From Campylobacter concisus (GTDB lineage: Bacteria; Campylobacterota; Campylobacteria; Campylobacterales; Campylobacteraceae), in the NCBI RefSeq assembly GCF_003049085.1, contig NZ_PIQX01000001.1, forward strand, positions 124,001 through 188,000: a stretch of 64,000 bases of DNA, in the 5' to 3' direction. This document shows positions 55,130-64,000 of this stretch, piece after piece. The translations under genes and the position numbers were made by a program. The number at the start of each line of letters is the position of its first letter. Position 1 is the stretch's first letter. The notes beneath the pieces were generated by a model, which worked only from the letters and a program-made list of their open reading frames with translations, had not been told where the DNA came from and searched no databases.

Positions 55130-55730
55130 AATTCTCTGCGTGGCTGATTTTGAAAGCTACGAGGGTGATGACTTTTTAAAGAGAATTCAGCTGCTTTGCA
55201 AGACTGGTGTGGATGAAATTTTGCTTCGTGCAAAGGGGCTAAACGAGACTGATTTTTACGATCTTGCTAGGGTTGTGGCTCAAATTTGTGAAAACTACCG
55301 CAAGAAATTTATCATTAATCAATTTTTTGACGTAGCTTGCAAGCTAAAGAGCGACTTTTGGCTCACTTCAGCACAGCTTGACTTTTTTAAAAATCACAGC
55401 ATTTTTTTAGATGAATTTAGAAAAAAAGCTAAAATTTACGCCCCAGCTCACGACCTAGAGCAGGCTAAAATTTCAGCCTCTATCGCTGATGTGCTGGTTG
55501 CTTCTCATATATTTGCCACCTCTTGCAAGCCAAATTTAGAGCCAAGAGGGCTAAATTTTATAAGTGAGTTAAAAAGCTTTGATAAAGAAATTTATGCACT
55601 TGGCGGGCTAGACAGCGGGAACTACAAAGAGACCATAAAAGCTGGCGCAAACGGCATTTGCTTTATGAGCCTAGCAATGAACGGCGATATGGAGCTTATA
55701 AAAAAGATAGCAGAGAGCAAAAACGGCTAA
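55116..55730 (+). CDS. tenI: TenI-type thiazole tautomerase (ThiE/TenI family)
   Basis: A 204-residue TIM-barrel protein. ASHIFATSCKPNLEPRGLNFI matches the TenI motif with the His required for tautomerase activity, followed by YALGGLDSGNYKETIKAGANGICFMS. The match is to TenI rather than to the phosphate-binding loop of thiamin phosphate synthase (ThiE). TenI isomerises the thiazole product of ThiG. The first two Met codons (55116, 55122) are both possible starts inside the thiH end. A ThiE role cannot be wholly excluded. Confidence 0.82.
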   Translation: MSMFKILCVADFESYEGDDFLKRIQLLCKTGVDEILLRAKGLNETDFYDLARVVAQICENYRKKFIINQFFDVACKLKSDFWLTSAQLDFFKNHSIFLDEFRKKAKIYAPAHDLEQAKISASIADVLVASHIFATSCKPNLEPRGLNFISELKSFDKEIYALGGLDSGNYKETIKAGANGICFMSLAMNGDMELIKKIAESKNG

Positions 55731-55766
55731 ATTTAGTATAAATTACATAAAATAATACGTAAAATT

Positions 55767-56336
55767 TTACTCATTTTTGCTAGCGATATATGTTTTTATA
55801 TCAAATATAAGTAGCGTCACAAGCGATGGCAGCATATAGGAGTTTAGCACTAAAAGCAGCGACTTTGTCAAATTTGACTTTATTAAAGTCTCTATGTCAA
55901 GGCTGCTGTTGTAGTTAAAAAAATATAGCAAGGCAAACTCGCCAACAAGAACTATGCGAGAGATCTTTAGCAAGATGTCATTTCCCAGTCTTGCAAATTT
56001 ATCATCGACCACAAGCGACAAAGTGATCCAGCCAAGCAGCCAAATTGAACAGGCTAAAGCATAAACAGTAATGCTTTCATCAAATTTTTCAAGTAGTAAA
56101 AATACCAAAGGTTGCAAAAATACAAGGCTAGCGATAAACCAAAGAAGTGAGCTAAAGGCTAGCAGGCAAATACAGCCAAAGATAGAAATGGCAGAGATAA
56201 AGCCAAAAACCTCTAACCCAAGATAGTAGGCCAGCGCATAGGATAAAAAAGAAAAAACAAGCCAAATTTTAATAACAAGTCGCCACCTATTTGCAAAGGC
56301 AGTGGCTTTTAAATTTAGGCTATCTGTCAAACTCAT
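55767..56336 (-). CDS. Polytopic membrane protein, unknown function
   Basis: A 189-residue inner-membrane protein with about five hydrophobic segments (for example IWLVFSFLSYALAYYLGL, FISAISIFGCICLLAF, SLVFLQPLVFLLL, IVLVGEFALLYFF). No family is recognised. It directly follows mog (stop and start touch), at the end of the minus-strand run. The gene is convergent with tenI, 36 bases away. Confidence 0.7.
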   Translation of the reverse strand: MSLTDSLNLKATAFANRWRLVIKIWLVFSFLSYALAYYLGLEVFGFISAISIFGCICLLAFSSLLWFIASLVFLQPLVFLLLEKFDESITVYALACSIWLLGWITLSLVVDDKFARLGNDILLKISRIVLVGEFALLYFFNYNSSLDIETLIKSNLTKSLLLVLNSYMLPSLVTLLIFDIKTYIASKNE

Positions 56337-56876
56337 TTACGAGATTTTCTTTTGTTTTGGGCGGAAAACTTTCATCACGTTTTCATCAGTCTCGATAAAT
56401 GCACCACCTATTAGATCGATACAATACGGCACCGCTGGAAAAACTGGCTCCAAGCACTCTTTTATCGCCTTTGGCTGGCCTGGTAAATTTATGATTAGCG
56501 CATGACCTCTGATACCTGCTGTTTGACGTGATAGGATCGCTGTTGGGACGTATTTTAAGCTAGTCGCTCTCATTAGCTCGCCAAAGCCTGGCATCATCTT
56601 CTCACAAACTGCCTCTGTTGCCTCTGGTGTAACGTCTCTCACTGCCGGTCCTGTGCCACCGGTAGTGAGCACAAGGTCGCAGCCAAGCACGTCCACCATG
56701 TACACAAGCCTCTCTTTTATCAGCTCAAACTCATCTGGTATAACCTCGTAAAAGTACTCACGCTCGCTCACTATCCAGCTGTCAAGCACCTCTTTGATCG
56801 CTGGACCTGATTTGTCCTCGTATGTGCCTTCGCTTGCACGGTCAGAAAGGGTTAATATGCCTATTTTTGCTTTCAC
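56337..56876 (-). CDS. mog: Molybdopterin adenylyltransferase Mog
   Basis: Adenylates molybdopterin before MoeA inserts molybdenum; 179 residues. It begins KIGILTLSDRASEGTYEDKSGPAI, and LVLTTGGTGPAVRDVTPEAT is the MPT-binding loop. The length and motifs fit Mog better than MoaB. It follows the FtsH-like gene by ten bases. Confidence 0.93.
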   Translation of the reverse strand: MKAKIGILTLSDRASEGTYEDKSGPAIKEVLDSWIVSEREYFYEVIPDEFELIKERLVYMVDVLGCDLVLTTGGTGPAVRDVTPEATEAVCEKMMPGFGELMRATSLKYVPTAILSRQTAGIRGHALIINLPGQPKAIKECLEPVFPAVPYCIDLIGGAFIETDENVMKVFRPKQKKIS

Positions 56877-56886
56877 TTTTTCTCCT

Positions 56887-58563
56887 TTAATAGTTTTCGT
56901 TTAAAATTTTTGCCAGCGTTTCTTTATCTACGCTCTCATATGCTAGCAGATATGAGCTTATCTTTGCGATTTGCTCATTTGTGCCTTTTAAAAAGGATGT
57001 GATCTCCTCTTTTGCTTGCTTTAAAATTTCTTCTACATCGTTTGGATTTGGCACAAAAGAGCTTCCCATGCCATATTCATAAACCATCTTTGAAGCGATC
57101 TCTTTGGCTAAATTTAGATCACTACTTGAGTTTGAAAAGATGTCGTTTTCATCTATCTCAAGCTTGCACATACCAGCGATGAGCACCTTGATACGAGATA
57201 TCATCTGCGACTTTGACTCGATCTCTTGCTCTGTCGCCATAAACCTATCTTCTATAAGAGAAATTTTTTCAAATTTCACATCAAACCAGTAAGCACTTAG
57301 TGCCTTTGCTCCTTGATAGATGGCTTGAATTTTCTTCTCGTTTTCGCTATAGCTTAGCACCTTTTTCTTACCGAGCAAGACCTTGTTTAAAACAGCCTCA
57401 AAGTCTCTCATTTTAAGCACGCTCTCGCCGTTTCTTAGGGCATTTATCGCAGCTTCATTTACAAGCGTACTAAGTGCCGCACCTGAAAAGCCAACGCTCA
57501 TTTTGGCGATATCCTCAGCGGCCACTTCGCAGTTTTTATCTTTTAGATATGTGTTTAAGATCGCCACCCTGTCGTTAAAATCAGGCATAGAAAGAAAAAT
57601 TCTCCTATCAAAACGCCCTGATCTAAGTAGCGCCTCATCGATCATTTCGATCCTATTTGTAGCAGCTATGACGATGACGCCTGAGTTATCTTCAAAGCCA
57701 TCCATCTCAGTTAGTAGCTGATTTAGCGTGGCTTCTCGCTCGTCGTTTCTAGTCCCGCCCCTACTCTTACCAACGGCGTCTATCTCGTCGATAAAGATGA
57801 TTGAGGGCGCATAGGACTTGGCTCTACTAAAAAGCTCTCGCACTCTCTTTGCACCCATACCAACATAAATTTGAACAAAGCTTGCACCATTTTGATAAAA
57901 AAATGGCACATTTGCCTCGCCAGCAACTGCCTTTGCCACAAGCGTCTTACCAACGCCTGGAGGGCCTATCATCAGCACACCTTTTGGCATTTTGATACCA
58001 AAATTTCTATATTTTTGTGGATTTTTTAGAAAATCAACTATCTCGCTAAGCTCGCTTTTAACCTCACTAATACCAGCTACATCGCTAAATCTCACATTTG
58101 AGATGACTGGCATAGTGTTTTGATTTAGCACGCTCTCTATCTCAAATGCGCCCTCTTTTTTGCTAAGCAAGCTCTCCTCTTTTTTCCTGATGCTTCTAAA
58201 GATATAAGCGTACCAAAGCACAAAGCAGACAAAGATGATAAATCCCCAGATCATGCCAGGAGTGATGTATTGCTTAGTCTTTTCAACAGGCACTTTTTTG
58301 ATAAGCTCTTTTAGATCGATGCCCTCTTTTATGATTGAAAAACGATTGTTTTGTGCATAAAGCACGACTTCATCGTCATCGATTACAGCGCGGTCTATAA
58401 AATTTCCATCCATTAGCTGCATATATTGCGAATATGTGATATTTCGTGGTTCTTTACTAACGGCAAATAACAGCACGCTGATTAATGCGACAGCTGCGAT
58501 TATTAGGATATTTTTCTTATTAAATTTAAATTTTTGCATAATTGGCATCTGGCTTAACTTCAT
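56887..58563 (-). CDS. FtsH-like AAA+ membrane protein lacking the protease motif
   Basis: A 558-residue FtsH paralogue. Two membrane spans flank a small periplasmic domain (about residues 15-35 and 105-122). The AAA+ module has Walker A GPPGVGKT at 200-207, Walker [12 protein letters not shown] and the second region of homology [21 protein letters not shown]. Where FtsH has the zinc motif HEAGH this protein reads YQGAK (residues 416-420), so proteolysis should be lost, while the Asp of the third ligand (D482) remains. It probably acts as an unfoldase or adaptor. Helicobacter also has a second, divergent FtsH. ATG 58563 has ggagg upstream; the start overlaps mtaB. Confidence 0.9.
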   Translation of the reverse strand: MKLSQMPIMQKFKFNKKNILIIAAVALISVLLFAVSKEPRNITYSQYMQLMDGNFIDRAVIDDDEVVLYAQNNRFSIIKEGIDLKELIKKVPVEKTKQYITPGMIWGFIIFVCFVLWYAYIFRSIRKKEESLLSKKEGAFEIESVLNQNTMPVISNVRFSDVAGISEVKSELSEIVDFLKNPQKYRNFGIKMPKGVLMIGPPGVGKTLVAKAVAGEANVPFFYQNGASFVQIYVGMGAKRVRELFSRAKSYAPSIIFIDEIDAVGKSRGGTRNDEREATLNQLLTEMDGFEDNSGVIVIAATNRIEMIDEALLRSGRFDRRIFLSMPDFNDRVAILNTYLKDKNCEVAAEDIAKMSVGFSGAALSTLVNEAAINALRNGESVLKMRDFEAVLNKVLLGKKKVLSYSENEKKIQAIYQGAKALSAYWFDVKFEKISLIEDRFMATEQEIESKSQMISRIKVLIAGMCKLEIDENDIFSNSSSDLNLAKEIASKMVYEYGMGSSFVPNPNDVEEILKQAKEEITSFLKGTNEQIAKISSYLLAYESVDKETLAKILNENY

Positions 58564-59764
58564 ATTCGCTTACCTCCACCCACTCTTTTGTTATATCTTT
58601 TTGGCTTAAAATTTTAGCTTTGTTGTAAAACTGATCAAAACCTTCGTAAAACTCACTATTTTTTTGCTCGACTAAAATTTTCAAAGCTCCGTTATGCTTT
58701 TTTCTAAAATTTTCATTATTTTGCAAAGCTATGCCTTGTAAAATTTTTAGCCTACTTTTTGCCACATCGCCGCTAACATCGCTTTTTAGCGTAGCTGAGT
58801 GCGTATCACGCCTTGGCGAATAGACAAAAGCATGCAGATGTGTGATAGGAAATTTCTTAAAATTTTCCACAGCCTCTGCCCAAATTTCCTCACTCTCGCC
58901 TGGATGACCCACGATGTAGTCCGTACCAAGCGCAAAGCCAAGTGAGCTTAGCTCATTAAAAAGCTCCAGATCACTAAATGCGTTATTTCGTCTTCGCATT
59001 ATCTTTAGCATCGCCTCGCTCGTGTGCTGAAGTGCGATGTGCAAATGACGCTCCAGCCACTCTTCTTTTAAAATTTCTCTAAAGCTCTCATCTATCTGGC
59101 TTGGCTCAATACTTCCAAGCCGAATACGTCTAATGCCAGAAATTTTACCTAAGTTTGCCAAAAGCTTACCAAGAGAGCTATTTGTATCTTTGCCGTAACT
59201 GCCTATATTTGTGCCGGTTAAGACAAGCTCATTATAGCCGTTTTGAGCCAAAATTCTTGCCTCTTTTAATATCATAGCCTCATCCATACTTCTAGCCTTA
59301 CCACGAACTGAAGGGATGATGCAGTAGCTGCAGCTAAAGTTGCAGCCTTCTTGAATTTTTATAAAAGCCTTTGTGTGATTTTCGTAATTTGTAACTATAT
59401 TTTTATCGACTGAGTTTAAATTCCCAAGCTCAAAAAATGGTTTTTCTTGCTTTAAAAGCTCATTTAGATCGCTCTTTTTGCTAGCTCCTAGCACACCAAA
59501 TATACCACTATTAAATAGCTCTTTGCCCTTGCTAACCGCTCCACATCCAGTCAGTACCACCTTTGCCCCACGCCTTTTTACGCCGTTTATGTAGTTTCTG
59601 ACACCGCTATCAGCAGAATTTGTAACAGTGCATGAGTTTATGACCACAATATCAGCAGCATCTTCATCATTTGTGATCTCGTAGTCCTTGATGTAGCTTT
59701 TTAAAAGCTCAGTATCATAGATATTTGTGCGACATCCAAATGTTTTAAAAAATATCTTTTGCAT
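58526..59764 (-). CDS. mtaB: tRNA t6A37 methylthiotransferase
   Basis: A radical SAM enzyme of 412 residues that converts t6A to ms2t6A in tRNAs reading ANN codons. The N-terminal cluster cysteines are in TFGCRTN, VINSCTVT and LTGCGAV, and the SAM cluster is CNFSCSYC. The MtaB rather than MiaB assignment rests on the short N-terminus and the RTN after the first Cys. It overlaps the FtsH-like gene by 38 bases and the MscS-like gene by one. Confidence 0.93.
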   Translation of the reverse strand: MQKIFFKTFGCRTNIYDTELLKSYIKDYEITNDEDAADIVVINSCTVTNSADSGVRNYINGVKRRGAKVVLTGCGAVSKGKELFNSGIFGVLGASKKSDLNELLKQEKPFFELGNLNSVDKNIVTNYENHTKAFIKIQEGCNFSCSYCIIPSVRGKARSMDEAMILKEARILAQNGYNELVLTGTNIGSYGKDTNSSLGKLLANLGKISGIRRIRLGSIEPSQIDESFREILKEEWLERHLHIALQHTSEAMLKIMRRRNNAFSDLELFNELSSLGFALGTDYIVGHPGESEEIWAEAVENFKKFPITHLHAFVYSPRRDTHSATLKSDVSGDVAKSRLKILQGIALQNNENFRKKHNGALKILVEQKNSEFYEGFDQFYNKAKILSQKDITKEWVEVSEYEVKPDANYAKI

Positions 59765-61353
59765 TAAGAATTTTCACTCTCTTGCTCGCTGTGAGCGGTA
59801 TGATCGCTTGGATTTTCTTTTTTACCTATAAACATGGTTTGTGTTGGATAAGCGATCTTTATATCATCTTGAGCTAAAAATGCTTCTATTATCTCTGCGC
59901 TAATAGTACTTCTAAGAGCCAAAGTTGCATAAGAATTTGCCATATACCAGCATGAGACATTTATGCCATAAGGCTCAAAAAATGTATAAATTCTTGGCTC
60001 GACGTTTGGATTTTTGATGCTGTATTGACTTCTTAGTTTATTCATCTGGCGTTTTGCGATATCAGTGTAGCCTTTTGAGTATTTTTTAACGACATTTCTT
60101 GCTAGATACACAGCTTTTTTATGATTGCTATCAAAGCTTATCACGACATCTATGCCGTCCCAAACGGTCTTCATACCATAATGAGCATAGTTTGCGATGA
60201 GATCGGTAAAGATATAGTTATTTGGCACAAAGATAATTCTACCTGCACGGCGGTTCGTCTTATAAGTCGAGTAACTAACATCCTCAAAAACGGTCAGCCT
60301 AAGCAAAGAGATATCGATCACATCGCCCACAAATTCACTGCCATCATGAAGCACTCTGATCCTGTCACCCACATGTATAGAGCCACCAAACATGATCACC
60401 ATCCAGCCAAGCATACTCATAAACATATCTTTCATCGCAATGGCGATACCAGCTGAAGCAAAACCAAGTACCGTTACAAGATAAGTGACATTTTCTATAT
60501 ACGAAAAAAGCAAGATTATGATAATAACAGTGATATTTAAAACGTTTAAAAATTTATTGACCGTGTAAAATCTCTCATTATCGGTAATTGTTCTTTTAAC
60601 GATAAATTTAGCGATAAATGTTAGCCCGATCGTCAAAAGAATGATGATAGCCGTATAGCCCATACTTAAAAACTGGGCTTTTATATCAGAGGTGGTTAAA
60701 TTTATAGCCTCATCAGCCCTTTTTTCATAGACATTATAAGTTGTATCAGCGATCTGTTTTGCCGCTTTGAAGTCGCCTATTTCTTGTTTTACCAAGTTTA
60801 GGCTTTCTCTATTTTGCTCATTTTCTTCTATCAAATTTAGTCTATTTAGTAAATTTTCTTTTGTTTCAAGCTTTTCTAAAAGCGTATCAAGCTCTTTTAT
60901 ATGCCTTTGATACTCGATCTTATCACTCTTTATCTTTTTGATATACGAAAAGCCAGATATAAGTGCAACAGGACTTGTTATCCTTGGTGGAGTATCCATT
61001 TCAGGGGCTGCTAGCATATTTGAAAATGGCGTTTTTTCATACTCTTTTAGTAAATTTATCTGCTCTTTTAGAGTTTGGATTCTCTTTATGATATCGCTGC
61101 CTCTTCTTGAGCTTTTGTCCAGTTTCTTTAGTTCATTTTCATTTTTTTCAAGCTCATCAATAAGCCTTTGATAAGTGTTATAGTTAGCATACCTTGTGAT
61201 CCAGATATTGTTTTTTAGGGAGTTATCTAGATTTGAAATATCTTTTATAAGCTCGTTATTTTGTAAATTTTGCGAGCTATTTTGCTCAAGCGTAACGTTC
61301 TCCTCAGCATAAAGGGCAAAGCAAAAAAGTATTAAAACTAGGATCTTTTTCAT
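59764..61353 (-). CDS. MscS-family mechanosensitive channel
   Basis: A 529-residue channel protein. A signal peptide ([18 protein letters not shown]) precedes a long periplasmic coiled-coil region (about 25-215). The MscS core has three spans, the pore helix being [26 protein letters not shown], then the beta domain ([33 protein letters not shown]). It is larger than E. coli MscS, resembling the YbdG/MscK-type with an added periplasmic part. It overlaps aroB by four bases. Confidence 0.9.
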   Translation of the reverse strand: MKKILVLILFCFALYAEENVTLEQNSSQNLQNNELIKDISNLDNSLKNNIWITRYANYNTYQRLIDELEKNENELKKLDKSSRRGSDIIKRIQTLKEQINLLKEYEKTPFSNMLAAPEMDTPPRITSPVALISGFSYIKKIKSDKIEYQRHIKELDTLLEKLETKENLLNRLNLIEENEQNRESLNLVKQEIGDFKAAKQIADTTYNVYEKRADEAINLTTSDIKAQFLSMGYTAIIILLTIGLTFIAKFIVKRTITDNERFYTVNKFLNVLNITVIIIILLFSYIENVTYLVTVLGFASAGIAIAMKDMFMSMLGWMVIMFGGSIHVGDRIRVLHDGSEFVGDVIDISLLRLTVFEDVSYSTYKTNRRAGRIIFVPNNYIFTDLIANYAHYGMKTVWDGIDVVISFDSNHKKAVYLARNVVKKYSKGYTDIAKRQMNKLRSQYSIKNPNVEPRIYTFFEPYGINVSCWYMANSYATLALRSTISAEIIEAFLAQDDIKIAYPTQTMFIGKKENPSDHTAHSEQESENS

Positions 61354-62387
61354 TTAAATTCTCTTAAAATTTTTAAAACGTCTTCTTTTTTGACGTCATT
61401 TTTGATGATCGCACTGCCGATTTTATCTGCAATGATGAAATTTATCTTATCATCTTTTGTCTTTTTATCCATAAAGAATGCCTCGTAAAATGCATATTCA
61501 TTTTCTATTTTGTAGTTCACTGGAAGGCCAAATTTTACCAAAACCTGTTTGATACCCTCTGCTTCTACCTCGCTCATGAGCCCTAGTCTTACGCTTAAAC
61601 GATTTGCCATATTCATACCTATTGCCACCGCTTCGCCGTGTAAAAATTCTTTGTAATTTGTCTCATTTTCTATGACGTGAGCAAAGGTATGTCCGTAGTT
61701 TAGGATAGCTCTTAGCCCTTTTTCTTTCTCGTCTTGTTCAACCACTTTTGCTTTTAAAATTACAGACTTTTCGACTAGCTTGGCTAAATTTTCATCATCT
61801 AAATTTACGATCTTTAGCCAATCAAACATCTCTTTGTCAAAAGTTATCGCCATTTTTAAAGCCTCAGCCACGCCAGCTGCAAATTCTCTCTTTGGCAATG
61901 TCTTTAAGAAATTTATCTCGCAAAAAACTGCCTTTGGCTGATAAAATGAGCCTATTAAATTTTTGCCAAATTTGTTATTTACACCCGTTTTTCCGCCAAC
62001 ACTCGCATCGACTTGCGCTAGAAGCGTAGTTGGGATATTTATAAAATTTATCCCTCTTTCATAGATGCTCGCCGCAAAGCCAGTCATATCGCTTATGACG
62101 CCACCACCAAAGGCGATTAGCGTAGATGAGCGATCAAACTTACTCACAAAAAGCTGCTCCAAAATTTGCTCTAACGTCTTTAAATTTTTATACTCTTCGC
62201 CGTCAGGCACACTTATGATAAATTTCTCATCACACTTCAAAATACTAAGTAGCTTTTCAAGATGAAGCCCCGCTACTTTAGCGTTTGTAACTATGCCAAC
62301 CTTGCCTTTTAGTTCTAGTCTTTCAAGCTCGTTTATATAAATTTTATAACCTGATGCTTTTTCTTTAAGATTTAAATTTATCTGCAT
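61350..62387 (-). CDS. aroB: 3-dehydroquinate synthase
   Basis: Second step of the shikimate pathway; 345 residues, NAD- and metal-dependent. Motifs are [28 protein letters not shown], the [18 protein letters not shown] loop and [13 protein letters not shown] (metal His). It lies two bases after the RCK gene stop and overlaps the channel gene by four bases. Confidence 0.96.
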   Translation of the reverse strand: MQINLNLKEKASGYKIYINELERLELKGKVGIVTNAKVAGLHLEKLLSILKCDEKFIISVPDGEEYKNLKTLEQILEQLFVSKFDRSSTLIAFGGGVISDMTGFAASIYERGINFINIPTTLLAQVDASVGGKTGVNNKFGKNLIGSFYQPKAVFCEINFLKTLPKREFAAGVAEALKMAITFDKEMFDWLKIVNLDDENLAKLVEKSVILKAKVVEQDEKEKGLRAILNYGHTFAHVIENETNYKEFLHGEAVAIGMNMANRLSVRLGLMSEVEAEGIKQVLVKFGLPVNYKIENEYAFYEAFFMDKKTKDDKINFIIADKIGSAIIKNDVKKEDVLKILREFK

Positions 62388-62389
62388 TT

Positions 62390-63808
62390 TTACTCACTTA
62401 CTGGCACAAAAAGCTGTGCATTTTGGCTTAGTTTTTTATAAAGCCTATTTAAATTTGTCGATAAAAAGGCAAATGCCCCACCATTTGCCACGCTTTTGCT
62501 AAACATCACAAAATGAAGCAAATCTTTTGTATTTTTTAGTTTTACAAGCGGATTTTTAAGATTGTGATTTTCTATCTTTATACGCTTAGAAAATAGCGCG
62601 CTAATGCTCTCAAAATGCTCTCTTAACGCTTCATCGTCGCTGTGTTTATTATCAAAATAGTAAAATTTCATCTCCAAATCAAGCTGTGCACAGCAGTCTG
62701 TTATCACAGCTGATTGATTCTCCACTTCTTGGCTTTTATCGCCTAGTATCACGCCCTCTTTTATATTTGAGAGCAAAATTTTGCCTGTTTTTAGCACTGG
62801 AAGTTTTAGCTCATAAAATACTTTTTTAAATTTAAAAAAGTATTTATCATCGCTTAAGATTAGGCCGATGTCGTGCTTTAACACATCATGTTTTATAGAT
62901 TTGTTATCACTATTAAAATAATCCATCAAAACAATGATATTTTTCTCTTTTATCGCTTTTAAAGTATCTAAATTTTCACCTAAAGTTGGATTTATCACTC
63001 TAAAAAAAAGGCGTTTATTATTTAGTTTTGAATGCAAATACAAGCTATCCTTTATGAGCTTGCTAACACGTTCTTTGTCCATTGAGATCATATCGATCAG
63101 CACATAGATGTTGCTACCAAACGGGCTTGGAAACTGCCCACTTTCACGCTTAATCGAGCGGTAAACATTTTGAAGCACATTTGGATCACCAACGATCAGT
63201 AATATATCGCTTGGCTGTATCATTACATTTGGCTTTGGCAAGATGATCTCGCTGCCTCGATATATGAGGGCTATTCGCCATTTTTTTTGAGCTACTGAGC
63301 TAATGTGACGATACATATAAGAGCTACCTATTGGCACCTTAACTTCCATGATCTCACCCTCACTAAGTCCGATATTATCAGCTAAAACCGGCAAATCTGG
63401 TAAATAGTCCATAAGCCTTGATGCTGCAATATCTCTGATATCAACCACGCTTAAGTGTTTATCGCTTGCAAATATTTCTTTACATTTTTCATCAAGCTCC
63501 CATGAGCTCATAAAAACAGTCTCGGTCTTTGTGCTGATCTGTCTTAAATTTTCATAAACAGCAACCGCCTCATTTTTATCATCGCAAACTATACAAAACT
63601 GACTAAAATAGCCATCACTCACGCTTTTTAGCTTTGAGAGGCTAGTTGGGTCAAACTGGTAAAATGTAAAATTTTCATAATTTGATTTTTGGCTGTAATC
63701 CTCACTTGAAACAACGATATAGTGATGCAAATTTGATTTTGTTTCAAGCAGTCTGTTTAAAAAATTTCTTGCGAAAGTTCCATCTGCGATTATTAAAATT
63801 TTCTTCAT
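62390..63808 (-). CDS. TrkA-like (RCK) potassium channel regulatory protein
   Basis: A 472-residue cytoplasmic protein with a TrkA-N-like domain ([40 protein letters not shown]) and a TrkA-C domain ([36 protein letters not shown]). Residues about 235-472 form a second, less clear nucleotide-binding-like half. The glycine-rich NAD loop is degenerate (ADGTFAR). Probably controls a K+ channel or transporter encoded elsewhere; an MscS-like channel is two genes downstream. I chose ATG 63808 with ggag upstream over a TTG one codon earlier. Confidence 0.78.
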   Translation of the reverse strand: MKKILIIADGTFARNFLNRLLETKSNLHHYIVVSSEDYSQKSNYENFTFYQFDPTSLSKLKSVSDGYFSQFCIVCDDKNEAVAVYENLRQISTKTETVFMSSWELDEKCKEIFASDKHLSVVDIRDIAASRLMDYLPDLPVLADNIGLSEGEIMEVKVPIGSSYMYRHISSVAQKKWRIALIYRGSEIILPKPNVMIQPSDILLIVGDPNVLQNVYRSIKRESGQFPSPFGSNIYVLIDMISMDKERVSKLIKDSLYLHSKLNNKRLFFRVINPTLGENLDTLKAIKEKNIIVLMDYFNSDNKSIKHDVLKHDIGLILSDDKYFFKFKKVFYELKLPVLKTGKILLSNIKEGVILGDKSQEVENQSAVITDCCAQLDLEMKFYYFDNKHSDDEALREHFESISALFSKRIKIENHNLKNPLVKLKNTKDLLHFVMFSKSVANGGAFAFLSTNLNRLYKKLSQNAQLFVPVSE

Positions 63809-63833
63809 CAATTCTCCGTATTTTAAAGCTCAC

Positions 63834-63839
63834 ATTATA
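63834..63839 (-). promoter_or_regulatory. -10 box of the RCK-aroB-mscS-mtaB run
   Basis: A perfect TATAAT on the minus strand (context tgttataatgtg), 25 bases upstream of the ATG at 63808. No other strong promoter was seen before 55767, so it may serve all seven genes. Confidence 0.55.
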
Positions 63840-63865
63840 ACAAAAGGTCTTTAAAATAAGCTATT

Positions 63866-63894
63866 TTGGCTATAAATTTAAAATTTACAGCCAA
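63866..63894 (-). terminator. Hairpin after the gene fragment at the right edge
   Basis: A near-perfect inverted repeat: ttggct...agccaa arms with AT-rich inner pairs and one A-C mismatch, six bases after the stop at 63901 on the minus strand, followed by an A/T-rich stretch. Confidence 0.45.
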
Positions 63895-63900
63895 GAAAAT

Positions 63901-63999
63901 TTAAGAGATTATTTCAGAGATTAGCGTATCGATTGCTAAATTTGTAGCCTTATTTATCGTATCAAAAATAGTACTTGAGCTTGGATCTGGACAAAAAAT
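63901..63999 (-). CDS. C-terminal fragment of an unidentified protein
   Basis: The last 32 codons and stop of a minus-strand gene entering from the right edge; the frame reads FCPDPSSSTIFDTINKATN and ends SEIIS. Too little is present to name a family. A hairpin follows the stop, which supports it as a real gene end. Confidence 0.45.
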   Translation of the reverse strand: MFCPDPSSSTIFDTINKATNLAIDTLISEIIS

Positions 64000-64000
64000 T

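Noticed and set aside
1-64000. CRISPR array, insertion sequence, prophage or phase-variable G/C tract
   Set aside because: No spaced direct repeats, transposase or phage genes were seen, and no G or C runs of the length (eight or more) that drive phase variation in Campylobacter.

Overview
The window is a compact, AT-rich chromosomal segment of an epsilonproteobacterium, most likely a Campylobacter close to C. concisus. Three things point there: the Campylobacter transformation (cts) type II secretion cluster; the gene runs flgA-ubiX-coaD-tmk-hisS-speA-aspB and aroB / mscS-like / mtaB, which recall C. jejuni; and near-absent intergenic space with TAAAAT/TATAAT -10 boxes that mostly lack a -35. 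The species is an inference. No insertion sequence, prophage, CRISPR array or rRNA was seen. No gene-free stretch exceeds 300 bases; the longest is the 257-base metI-metQ gap, filled by a regulatory leader.

Layout. 1-6759: the end of a penicillin-binding protein 1C gene and its bacterial alpha-2-macroglobulin partner. 6881-13030: valS, then the methionine importer metN-metI, an untranslated leader with a 19-residue Met/Cys-containing peptide and competing hairpins, and two metQ paralogues. 13169-16892: DedA protein, murI, ftsW, murG. 16884-19260: small hypothetical genes, an unusual tRNA-Arg(GCG) and a J-domain protein. 19261-21879 (minus): S4 protein, tsaE, lptB, rpoN. 21913-24833 (minus): Fur-box-controlled TonB receptor and periplasmic esterase, a ferric enterobactin-type module. 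25030-29454: argG, rplI, hslV, hslU, era. 29474-38812: nine-gene cts cluster for natural transformation. 38834-40596: PAS protein plus cytoplasmic chemoreceptor. 40606-42697 (minus): sixA, a ferritin-like protein, an NlpC/P60 lipoprotein. 42837-55730 (plus): murA, moeA, tRNA-Gly, flgA, ubiX, coaD, tmk, hisS, speA, aspB and the thiamine thiazole genes thiS-thiF-thiG-thiH-tenI. 55767-63808 (minus): RCK protein, aroB, MscS-like channel, mtaB, a protease-dead FtsH paralogue, mog and a membrane protein as one tightly packed run. A gene fragment enters at 63901.

The strongest candidate for an undescribed system is the metQ leader (11171-11392): a short Met/Cys-containing reading frame with a good ribosome site, two mutually exclusive stems, and a third stem that hides the metQ ribosome site. 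This looks like translation-sensing control of a methionine-binding protein. Other points of interest are a tRNA-Gly whose CCA end abuts the flgA signal-peptide codons so that no normal flgA start exists, a chemoreceptor with a CZB-like tail missing its zinc ligands, an FtsH paralogue with YQGAK instead of HEAGH, and a ThiF carrying its own ubiquitin-like domain beside a free ThiS.
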